From contig JAICJM010000210.1 in assembly GCA_025928435.1 (NCBI GenBank), positions 1-6,456 of the forward strand: DNA of 6,456 nucleotides. The letters are read 5' to 3'. Positions within the stretch are counted from its first letter, which is position 1, and every line of letters begins with the position of its first letter. This document shows positions 1 to 5,177 of the stretch, piece by piece. This DNA comes from Thermoleophilia bacterium. Lineage in GTDB: Bacteria > Actinomycetota > Thermoleophilia > Gaiellales > JAICJC01. The notes under the pieces are model-generated. The model searched no databases. It saw nothing but the letters and a program-made list of their open reading frames with translations, and was not told where the DNA came from. Both the position numbers and the translations under genes were made by a program.

Positions 1-610
1 CCCGCCGCCGTCGCACGACCACGACGACGACCAGCGCGGCCGCCAGGGCGATGCCCGCGGCGAGCTGGGCCCGGTGCAGGGCGTCGAGGAGCGCGCCGAC
101 GCTGCCGGCGAAGGCGTAGCCGAGGCCCGTGAACGTGGCCGCCCACAGGCCGGCGCCGACCACGTCGGCGGCGACGAACCGGCCGGGACGCATCCCCGAC
201 GCGCCCGCGGTGAACGGGCCCATCGCCCGCACGATCCCGACGAAGCGGCCGACCACGATCGCCTTCGCGCCGTGCCGGGCGAAGAAGCGCTCCACCTGCT
301 CCAGCCGGGCCGTCGTCGCACCCAGGCGGGCGCCGTGGCGCACGAGGAACGGCCGGCCGAGGCGGCGGCCGAGCACGAACCCGCAGCCGTCGCCGGCGAC
401 GGCCGCCGCCCAGACGACGGCGACGAGCACGGGCAGCTCCATCTGGCCCCTCCCCGCGAGGACGCCACCCAGGACGACGGCGAGCTCGCCCGGCGCGATC
501 AGGCCGACGAACGCGCTCGTCTCGAGAAACGCGAGCGCGCCGACGAGCGCGTACGACCACGGCCCCAGGCCGTTCCCGAGGCTGTCGAGCAGGGCCTCGG
601 CGGAGCTCAT
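1..610 (-). CDS. DedA/VTT-family membrane protein (C-terminus cut by window edge)
   Basis: Integral membrane protein of the DedA (VTT/SNARE-associated) family, whose members act in the inner membrane as putative flippases or proton-dependent transporters that support envelope homeostasis; the substrate here is unknown. Read from ATG at 610, 203 codons are visible and the frame is still open at base 1. Visible family signatures are ETSAFVGLIAPGE (residues 30-42), a Gly-rich AGDGCGFVLGRRLG segment (72-85), GRFVGIVRAMGPFTAG (121-136) with the paired conserved arginines, and a last hydrophobic segment at about 183-198 followed by Arg. The usual Pro after RF[VI] is Gly here. DedA proteins usually run a little over 200 residues, so only a short tail is probably missing. 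The ATG overlaps the TGA of the upstream baeRF gene (ATGA, 607-610) and has no strong ribosome binding site, so translational coupling is likely. Family assignment is firm; substrate is not. Confidence 0.93.
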   Translation of the reverse strand, partial: MSSAEALLDSLGNGLGPWSYALVGALAFLETSAFVGLIAPGELAVVLGGVLAGRGQMELPVLVAVVWAAAVAGDGCGFVLGRRLGRPFLVRHGARLGATTARLEQVERFFARHGAKAIVVGRFVGIVRAMGPFTAGASGMRPGRFVAADVVGAGLWAATFTGLGYAFAGSVGALLDALHRAQLAAGIALAAALVVVVVVRRRR

Positions 611-1638
611 GCGCGGAGCACCGCCGCGATGCCGTCGCTCTCCGTCAGCAGCCTGCGCGAGGGCCCCTCGAGCGGCGTGATGTCCGCGCCGGCGTGGAGG
701 GCGAGCTCGATCAGCGCCTCGGCCGGGTCGCGCCGGGGCCACCCGCTCGCGCTCCCGGACAGGGCACCCGACCAGCGGTAGTCGCGCTCGCCGTCGAGGA
801 GCAGGTGGTCGACGCGCTTCCACTCGAGCGCCTCGAGCGTACGGCCGGCCCCCAGCACGGCGGTGCGATCCGACACGGCGGCGTCCAGCACCCGCACCAC
901 CAGGCGGCGCTCGTAGCGGCGCTGCGCGGCGTACAGATCCGAGCCGACCATCGCCGCGAGGCTCCGCGGCGGCAGCCCGTCGACGGCCCGCGTCACCATC
1001 GCCACCTCGCAGCCGCCGGGTGCGGCGTTGCGGGCCAGCGTGTGCGCGAGGCGGCTGTCGCCGGCGACGAGGACGCGCCGCCACGCCCGTTCGGCGGCGA
1101 TGTCGCGCACCTCGCCGGCGAGTCCGGCGGCGAGCGGCGCCCCGCCCCGCCGCCAGGCGGCGGACGCTCCGGCGAAGCGGTACTCGCCCACCTCCTCGAC
1201 GGCGCCCATCTGCCACTGGAAGAGCTGGACGGTCGCCGCCCCGGCCACCATGATCCCGGCCGGGCGGCCCTCGTCGAAGGCGGCCACGAGCGGGCGCACG
1301 TAGGCCGTCTGCTCGAGCGCGGCCGTCACGCCGACGGGCAGGCCGACGCCGATCTCGAACACCTCCTCCGTCGAGAGCGGCGCGAAGAGCGCCCGCCCGG
1401 GCGTCTTCCCGTCGAGCATCCGCGCCAGCGCCGGCCGGATGCGCGGCAGGCACTCGCGGTAGGCGGCGGCGAGTGGCGCGTCGCTGACCTCCCCCTCCAG
1501 GCGCCGCAGCTCGCCGGCGCGCGCGACCGCCCGCACCAGCCGGCCGGCGGCGTGATCGGGGCGGTCGACGAACACCGACACGACCCCGAGCGGGTCGGAG
1601 ATGGAGTCGATCGCGCGGATGTCAGACCAGGTCAGCAT
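607..1638 (-). CDS. baeRF-type protein (bacterial relative of eRF1/Pelota/Vms1; Rv2629/Balon-like)
   Basis: A 343-residue protein with the three-part layout of bacterial archaeo-eukaryotic release-factor homologues. Residues 1 to about 125 form an N-terminal domain. Residues about 126-240 form the eRF1 domain-2-like part (IMVAGAATVQLFQW, then RRGGAP at 163-168, then VLVAGDSRL). Residues about 241-343 form the domain-3-like part (RRLVVRVLDAA, RTAVLGAGRTLEAL, VDHLLLDGE), ending ADITPLEGPSRRLL...GIAAVLRA. This end resembles, from memory, mycobacterial Rv2629. The GGQ that release factors use to hydrolyse peptidyl-tRNA is absent; RRGGAP sits near where it would lie. Known relatives act on ribosomes, in rescue (Vms1) or hibernation (Balon); a ribosomal role here is inference. 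ATG 1638 is supported by AGGAGG four bases upstream. The gene overlaps terC by 17 bp and dedA by 4 bp. The exact subfamily (perhaps family 10) is uncertain. Confidence 0.78.
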   Translation of the reverse strand: MLTWSDIRAIDSISDPLGVVSVFVDRPDHAAGRLVRAVARAGELRRLEGEVSDAPLAAAYRECLPRIRPALARMLDGKTPGRALFAPLSTEEVFEIGVGLPVGVTAALEQTAYVRPLVAAFDEGRPAGIMVAGAATVQLFQWQMGAVEEVGEYRFAGASAAWRRGGAPLAAGLAGEVRDIAAERAWRRVLVAGDSRLAHTLARNAAPGGCEVAMVTRAVDGLPPRSLAAMVGSDLYAAQRRYERRLVVRVLDAAVSDRTAVLGAGRTLEALEWKRVDHLLLDGERDYRWSGALSGSASGWPRRDPAEALIELALHAGADITPLEGPSRRLLTESDGIAAVLRA

Positions 1639-2566
1639 GGCTCCTCCTCGAGCGTTGGCCGGGGGTCGCGGCCGGCCCGGACGGGCGCGGGGACGCGAGC
1701 ACCGACGCGCCGATCAGCACGACGACGACGATGAGCGTCGCGGCGGCCGGCGCGTGGTAGAGCTCGGCCGTGGCCATCTCGATCCCGGTGAGGACGAGGA
1801 CGGCGGCGAGGCCGAGATTGAGATGGACGAACCGGTCGCGCATGCCCTCGAGCAGGACGAAGAGCGACGGCAGGCCCACGAGCGCCATCACGTTGGCGGC
1901 GAACACGATCAGGGGGTCGCGTGTGACGGCGAAGATGGACGGGATCGAGTCGGCGGCAAAGGCGACGTCGGTGGCGGCCAGGACCAGCAGCACGACGACG
2001 AGCGGCGTGGCGTAGAGGCGCCGTCCGCGGCGCCCCAGGAGCCGGCGGCCGTCGTAGCCCGGCACGGTCGGGACGACCCGGCTCACGGCCCGCACGAGCC
2101 GGCTCTGCGCCGGGTCGGCGGCGGACGGCGCGCCCTTCACGAGCTTCAGGCCCGTGACGATCAGGAACGCCGCGAAGAGGTACGCCGTCCACTCGGCCGC
2201 GCCGAGCAGCGCCGACCCGGCCAGGATGAAGACCGCCCGCAGGGCGAGCGCCGCCCCGATCGCCCAGGCCACGGCCCACGGCCGCACCTCCGCCGGGACG
2301 GCGAAGGCCGCCAGGGCGACGACGAACACGAACACGTTGTCGAGCGACAGGCTGCGCTCGATCGCATAGCCGGCCAGGTACTGGCCGGCGCGGCCGGGGC
2401 CCTGCCACGCCCACACGATGCCGGCGAAGCCGACGCCCGCGGCCAGCCACCACGCGCTGATGACCGCCGCCGCCCGCAGCGATCTGGGACGCAGAACGCC
2501 CAGGTCGAACGCGAGGAGTGCGGCGGCCGCGCCACCCAGTGCCACCCACTGCCACCAATCGTCCAT
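1622..2566 (-). CDS. terC: TerC-family membrane protein, putative Mn2+ exporter (Alx/MeeY type)
   Basis: A 314-residue polytopic membrane protein of the TerC family. Family members, including E. coli Alx and Bacillus MeeF/MeeY, export Mn2+, protecting the cell or supplying the metal to exported enzymes. Signatures seen are FDLGVL (20-25), GYAIERSLSLDNVFVF (66-81), and AATDVAFAADSIPSIFAVTRDPLIVFAANVMALVG beginning at residue 197, then GMRDRFVHLNLGLAAVL. The conserved acidic residues expected in the metal path are present: Glu70, Asp76, Asp200 and Asp206. Seven or more hydrophobic helices are visible, with a basic cytosolic loop at about 144-184 and a Pro/Ser/Arg-rich tail after 291. Start ATG 2566 has AGGGAGG four bases upstream. 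A yybP-ykoY riboswitch, the classic regulator of this family, sits directly upstream, which strengthens the Mn2+ assignment over tellurite resistance. Confidence 0.93.
   Translation of the reverse strand: MDDWWQWVALGGAAAALLAFDLGVLRPRSLRAAAVISAWWLAAGVGFAGIVWAWQGPGRAGQYLAGYAIERSLSLDNVFVFVVALAAFAVPAEVRPWAVAWAIGAALALRAVFILAGSALLGAAEWTAYLFAAFLIVTGLKLVKGAPSAADPAQSRLVRAVSRVVPTVPGYDGRRLLGRRGRRLYATPLVVVLLVLAATDVAFAADSIPSIFAVTRDPLIVFAANVMALVGLPSLFVLLEGMRDRFVHLNLGLAAVLVLTGIEMATAELYHAPAAATLIVVVVLIGASVLASPRPSGPAATPGQRSRRSHADLV
1643..1648 (-). promoter_or_regulatory. Ribosome binding site of the baeRF gene, inside terC
   Basis: The minus strand reads AGGAGG then AGCC then ATG. It is a near-perfect Shine-Dalgarno at short spacing. 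It lies within the last codons of terC, so this gene can start independently of its upstream neighbour although it shares the transcript. It fixes the start at 1638. Confidence 0.75.
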
Positions 2567-2570
2567 GGAT

Positions 2571-2577
2571 CCTCCCT
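2571..2577 (-). promoter_or_regulatory. terC Shine-Dalgarno, target of the riboswitch
   Basis: AGGGAGG on the minus strand, four bases (AUCC) before ATG 2566. It is strong, and it overlaps the alternative hairpin arm at 2574-2577, so it is the likely point of control. Confidence 0.75.
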
Positions 2578-2597
2578 CGGTTGTTTCGAACCGAAGG
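2574..2597 (-). promoter_or_regulatory. Expression-platform hairpin hiding the terC ribosome binding site
   Basis: CCUUCGGUU (2597-2589), loop CGAAAC and AACCGAGGG (2582-2574) form nine consecutive pairs including one U-G. The first arm contains the CCUUC needed for P1 of the riboswitch, and the second arm takes four bases of the AGGGAGG Shine-Dalgarno. The two structures are therefore mutually exclusive: the ligand-bound aptamer with P1 formed frees the site. This is inferred by manual folding. Confidence 0.72.
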
Positions 2598-2680
2598 TCT
2601 CACCCGCCCGTGAGGGCCGGCTGCGCCGGGCCGGAGGCCGTATTGACGACGCAGCAGATTGGTGGGCTACTCCCCTTCCG
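2591..2680 (-). ncRNA. yybP-ykoY manganese riboswitch in the terC leader
   Basis: The minus strand carries the family's hallmarks in order. The 5' box is GGAAGGGGAGUAGC (2666-2679). It is followed by a P3 stem CUGCGUC/GGCGCAG (7 bp, one G-U) enclosing the conserved GUCAAUAC and a GGCC-UCC-GGCC hairpin. Next come a small GCCC-UCAC-GGGC hairpin (P4) and the 3' box GGGUGAGACCUUCGG. P1 forms from GAAGG and CCUUC, with one further G-C past a mismatch. This order matches the Lactococcus yybP-ykoY aptamer as I recall it. The family binds Mn2+ between the two conserved loops and switches on efflux genes. The helix after GUAGC (P2) is not clear by eye. The terC start lies 24 bases beyond the aptamer. 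Confidence 0.92.
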
Positions 2681-2686
2681 CCACCC

Positions 2687-2692
2687 ACGATA
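2687..2692 (-). promoter_or_regulatory. Possible -10 element for the riboswitch transcript
   Basis: TATCGT on the minus strand fits TANNNT. It lies about seven bases before position 2680, where the aptamer's 5' arm begins, so a transcript from here would start right at the riboswitch. No convincing -35 element is seen at 16-18 bp (CCCTGA or nearby). Confidence 0.35.
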
Positions 2693-2760
2693 GCGGCGTC
2701 CGGCCCGGATCAGGGTTTCCCGGCCAGATCCTTACGCAGTTCTCAGGCGGCGCCCCAGGA

Positions 2761-2795
2761 CGGGGACAGTCCCCGCGACGCGGGGACTGTCCCCG
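2761..2795. repeat. 35-bp perfect palindrome built from GGGGAC-A-GTCCCC units
   Basis: Two 17-base arms (2761-2777 and 2779-2795) are exact reverse complements around a single A at 2778. Each arm contains GGGGACAGTCCCC or its complement GGGGACTGTCCCC, itself a 6-1-6 palindrome, so the element is a palindrome of palindromes. It starts 10 bases past the stop of the active htrA-like gene. It could separate that transcript from the riboswitch unit, but no T-run follows on the minus strand, so it is not a standard intrinsic terminator. The only T-rich flank (CTTTCT) is on the plus side. It resembles REP-type elements moved by RAYT transposases; that link is inference. Confidence 0.85.
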
Positions 2796-2805
2796 CTTTC
2801 TCGCC

Positions 2806-3777
2806 TCAGGCGGCGAGCTCGGCCGGCACGAGCGCGATCTCGATCGACCGCCCGGCCCGGACGATCCCCAGCGTGACCGGCACGCCGACCGCGTCGCCGG
2901 CCATCAGCCGCAGGAGGTCGTCCATCCGCTCGACCGGGCGGCCGTCGACCGACACGATCAGGTCCTCCGGCCGCACGCCGGCTGCCGCGGCCGGGCCGTC
3001 CGGGTCGACGCTGATCACCTCGACGCCCGAGGGCCGTCCCACCTTCAGCCGCGCGGCCGGCGGCAGCGGCCGGTCGCCGCCGGCGATCCCGACGAACGCC
3101 CGCCGCACCCGGCCGGTCGCCATCAGCTCGGACACGATCCGGCGGGTGGAGTCGTTGATCGGCACCGCGAGGCCCAGGCCGACTCCGGCGAGCGCGGTGT
3201 TGATGCCGACCACGCGGCCGCGGCTGTCGGCGAGCGCGCCGCCGGAGTTGCCGGGGTTGAGCGCGGCATCGGTCTGGATCACGTCGGGGATGGGGCGCTG
3301 CGTCCGGCCGCTGCGGGCGGGCAGCGACCGCCCGAGCGCCGAGACGACGCCGGCGGTGACCGTTCCGCCCAGGCCGTGGGGGTTGCCGATCGCGACGACG
3401 AGCTGTCCGACGCGAAGCGCGCCCGCCTCGCCCATCTCGGCCGGGGCCAGCCCGGCCGCGTCGACCCGGATCAGGGCCAGATCCGTGAGCGGGTCGCGGC
3501 CGACCACCTCGAACGCGGGCTCCGCGCCGTCGGTGAAGGCGGCCCGCCCCCGCGCGTCGTCGGAGCCGACCACGTGCGCGCAGGTGAGCAGGAAGCCGTC
3601 CTCCCGGAGCACGACGGCGCTGCCGCCGCCCATGGCCTCCCGGCCCCGGCGGCTGCGGCGCACGCGCAGGTTCGCGACCGACGGCGCCAGCCGCTCGGCC
3701 ACGCCCGTGACGACGCGCGAGTAGGCGTCGAGCGCCTCGTCCTCGGAGGGCAGGTCGTGGACGACGGCCTCGGCCAC
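2806..3777 (-). CDS. HtrA/DegP-like serine protease with PDZ domain, apparently cytosolic
   Basis: A 323-residue trypsin-fold protease plus one PDZ domain, the HtrA architecture that degrades or refolds damaged proteins. The catalytic triad is complete: His68 in TCAHVV, Asp99 in DPLTDLALIRVD, and Ser178 in ALNPGNSGGAL, with the oxyanion-hole Gly-Asn just before it. VAIGNPHGLGGTVTAGVVSALGR (128-150) is the usual family strand. The PDZ spans about residues 228-318, with GVEVISVDPDGPAAAAGVRPEDLIVSVDGRPV typical of the fold. Unlike secreted or membrane-anchored HtrA, the N-terminus has no hydrophobic segment, only about 45 polar residues. The start is GTG at 3777, three bases after the stop of the upstream htrA-like gene, with GGGGGAGGG seven bases before it. 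The pair is almost certainly co-transcribed. It is not called degP because orthology cannot be shown. Confidence 0.9.
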   Translation of the reverse strand: MAEAVVHDLPSEDEALDAYSRVVTGVAERLAPSVANLRVRRSRRGREAMGGGSAVVLREDGFLLTCAHVVGSDDARGRAAFTDGAEPAFEVVGRDPLTDLALIRVDAAGLAPAEMGEAGALRVGQLVVAIGNPHGLGGTVTAGVVSALGRSLPARSGRTQRPIPDVIQTDAALNPGNSGGALADSRGRVVGINTALAGVGLGLAVPINDSTRRIVSELMATGRVRRAFVGIAGGDRPLPPAARLKVGRPSGVEVISVDPDGPAAAAGVRPEDLIVSVDGRPVERMDDLLRLMAGDAVGVPVTLGIVRAGRSIEIALVPAELAA

Positions 3778-3780
3778 GGC

Positions 3781-4668
3781 TCAGCCCTCCCCCGTCGTCA
3801 CGAGCACCTCGCGGTCGGACTCGCCCCGGACGAGGCCGAGGGCGATCCCGCCGTCCCCGGCGCCGTCGAGCGCGGCGTGCAGGTCGTCGATAGAGGCGAC
3901 GGGGCGGCCGGCGGCGGCCACGATCAGGTCCCCCGGCTCGACGCCCGCGGCGGCGGCCGGGCCGCCGGCCTGCACCTCGCGCACGAGCAGTCCGTCCCGC
4001 TCCGGCAGGCCCACCGCGCGCCGCATCCGGCGCGCGGCCCGGCTCGAGATCACGCCGACGCCCAGCGTGCGCCGGACGGGGACCTCGCCGCGGCCGAGCG
4101 CGTCCGCCCGCGCGCGGAGCTCGGCGTCCGCGGCGAGGGCGAGCACGAGGCCGCCGTCGAGCCGCACCGTGCTCAGGCCGGCCAGCCTGCCGCCGGCGTC
4201 CACCAGCGGGCCGCCGGCCGAGCCGCGGGCGACCGGGGCCGTGTGCTCGACCGAGCCGGCGATCCGGCGTCCGCGCGGGCCGCGGAACGAGCGGCCGAGG
4301 GCCGACACGGCCCCGGAGGTGACGCGCAGGCCGCCGTCGCCCAGGCGGGCGAGTGCGAACACCGGCGATCCCAGGTCGACGGGCCCCTCGCGCCACTCGA
4401 TCGCCGGGACGTCACCGGTCTCGACGGCGACGACCGCCAGGTCGCCGGCCGTGTCGACGGCGGCCGGCCGGCCCGTCTCGCGGCGGCCGTCGGCGAAGAT
4501 CGCGGAGACCTCGTCGCGGCGCACGGCGTGGGCGCAGGTGAGCACCCGGTCCCGCGCGACGACGACCCCCGACGCCGGCCTCCAGCCGAACCGCAACCCG
4601 ACGGTCGCCGGCCCGGCGCTCGCGGCCGCCGTCGCGGTCGCCTCCTGCAGCTCCTCGAGCACGCTCAT
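3781..4668 (-). CDS. HtrA-like protein with PDZ domain, catalytic Ser replaced by Ala (probable pseudoprotease)
   Basis: A 295-residue paralogue of the downstream protease with the same trypsin-fold plus PDZ order. His47 (LTCAHAV) and Asp76 (TAGDLAVVAVE) are kept, but the nucleophile region reads ARGSAGGPL. Aligned on GGPL, the position of the catalytic Ser is Ala151 (codon GCC, 4216-4218), and a Ser (150) sits one residue early where Asn is usual. The strand SGAVSALGRSF (118-128) and the PDZ (about 203-292, GLLVREVQAGGPAAAAGVEPGDLIVAAAGRPV) are intact, and the frame is unbroken, so the fold seems to be under selection. No signal peptide is present. A role as scaffold, regulator or hetero-oligomer partner of the active protease is inferred. 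Start ATG 4668 has GAGAGGGAG ten bases upstream. A shifted active serine (Ser150) cannot be excluded. Confidence 0.87.
   Translation of the reverse strand: MSVLEELQEATATAAASAGPATVGLRFGWRPASGVVVARDRVLTCAHAVRRDEVSAIFADGRRETGRPAAVDTAGDLAVVAVETGDVPAIEWREGPVDLGSPVFALARLGDGGLRVTSGAVSALGRSFRGPRGRRIAGSVEHTAPVARGSAGGPLVDAGGRLAGLSTVRLDGGLVLALAADAELRARADALGRGEVPVRRTLGVGVISSRAARRMRRAVGLPERDGLLVREVQAGGPAAAAGVEPGDLIVAAAGRPVASIDDLHAALDGAGDGGIALGLVRGESDREVLVTTGEG
3785..3793 (-). promoter_or_regulatory. Ribosome binding site supporting a GTG start
   Basis: GGGGGAGGG on the minus strand, seven bases before GTG 3777 and inside the last codons of the upstream gene. It decides the non-ATG start of the active HtrA-like protein. 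Confidence 0.65.
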
Positions 4669-4690
4669 CCCCTGTACGCTCCCTCTCGAT

Positions 4691-4715
4691 AGTGAATAGC
4701 AATCTGCAAGTTACT
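4691..4715. promoter_or_regulatory. Candidate HxlR-type operator in the divergent promoter region
   Basis: AGTGAATAGCA-ATC-TGCAAGTTACT is an 11-3-11 imperfect inverted repeat with 8 of 11 arm positions matching. It lies in the only AT-richer stretch between the htrA-like gene and the regulator gene. The half-site AAGTTACT resembles the GTTACT/AGTAAC-type sites reported for HxlR-family repressors. Binding by the adjacent regulator, and control of both directions, is inference. Confidence 0.4.
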
Positions 4716-4742
4716 CCTCGCAGCGACCGCCCGCAAGGCGGA

Positions 4743-4748
4743 TACGAT
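4743..4748 (+). promoter_or_regulatory. Possible -10 element placing transcription start at the GTG of the HxlR gene
   Basis: TACGAT (TANNNT) is followed by six bases and then GTG at 4755. In actinobacteria this spacing is typical of leaderless mRNAs whose first bases are the start codon. No good Shine-Dalgarno precedes the GTG. The -35 region (about 4720-4725) is not convincing. Confidence 0.45.
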
Positions 4749-4754
4749 GGGCGC

Positions 4755-5177
4755 GTGGAAGGCTCCCAGCCGGCATCGCCGCTCGCCGAGGCCATGGGCC
4801 GCGTCGGCGACCGGTGGACGCTGCCCGTCGTCGAGGCGCTGCTCGAGGGCCCCCGCCGATTCGGCGAGCTGGTCGAACGGCTGCCGGGGATCGCGCCCAA
4901 TATCCTCACGGACCGCCTCCGCAACCTGGAGCGGGACGGGCTCGTCGTCGCCCGCCCGTACTCTCACCGGCCGCCGCGCTCGACCTACGAGCTGACCGGC
5001 GAGGGCCGGGAGCTGGCGGGCGCCGTGCGCCTGCTGGGCGAGTGGGGCGCCCGCCACGGCGGGGGCGAGCCGGCCCGCCACGCCGCCTGCGGCACGCCGC
5101 TCGAGGTGCGCTGGTACTGCCCCACCTGCGACCAGGTCGTCGACGAGGACGCCGCCGAAGGGCTGCACTACGCATGA
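4755..5177 (+). CDS. HxlR-family winged-helix transcriptional regulator with C-terminal Cys cluster
   Basis: A 140-residue DNA-binding regulator (MarR-like winged helix, HxlR subfamily). The core is clear: SPLAEAMGRVGDRWTLPVVEALLEGPRRFGEL (8-39), LPGIAPNILTDRLRNLERDGLVVARPYSHRPPRSTYELTGEGREL (43-87) and the closing GEW. The N-terminal Cys that many HxlR proteins use for thiol sensing is Ser8. Instead the tail has Cys112, Cys122 and Cys125 (ACGTPLEVRWYCPTC), a small zinc-ribbon-like cluster with three visible Cys. The start is taken as GTG 4755 because the conserved domain begins soon after it and a -10 sits just upstream. An in-frame GTG at 4692 would add 21 residues unlike the family. It overlaps the dehydratase gene by ATGA, so it is likely its regulator or co-expressed partner; the effector is unknown. 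Confidence 0.9.
   Translation: MEGSQPASPLAEAMGRVGDRWTLPVVEALLEGPRRFGELVERLPGIAPNILTDRLRNLERDGLVVARPYSHRPPRSTYELTGEGRELAGAVRLLGEWGARHGGGEPARHAACGTPLEVRWYCPTCDQVVDEDAAEGLHYA

Noticed and set aside
694..1734. A 346-codon plus-strand frame opposite the baeRF gene.
   Set aside because: The minus frame has a strong Shine-Dalgarno, overlapping operon junctions and a recognisable fold; the plus frame has neither motif nor context.
2761..2795. A standard Rho-independent terminator for the htrA-like operon.
   Set aside because: The stem is strong but no T-run follows on the minus strand, so it is reported as a repeat; it may still hinder read-through.
2761..2795. A CRISPR repeat.
   Set aside because: There is one copy only, with no regularly spaced repeats, spacers or cas genes nearby.
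2732..4396. A 554-codon minus-strand frame across both htrA-like genes.
   Set aside because: It is Arg/Gly/Pro-rich with no domain, while the other minus frame shows complete protease and PDZ motifs on both sides.
1601..4692. Two very long open plus-strand frames (about 700 codons each, 1601-3724 and 2659-4692).
   Set aside because: They run antisense to terC and the htrA-like pair, consist of low-complexity Arg/Gly/Asp/His-rich text and cross the riboswitch leader and palindrome. Long open shadow frames are expected at this GC content.
4692..4754. Upstream GTG start for the HxlR gene at 4692.
   Set aside because: It would add 21 residues unlike the family, place the start codon inside the candidate operator, and ignore the -10 element at 4743-4748.
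4814..5173. N-terminal extension of the dehydratase frame back to 4814.
   Set aside because: The extension only overlays the HxlR coding region in another frame; the family N-terminus (ITLDDVHAAAARLEGVAHRTP) begins exactly at ATG 5174.
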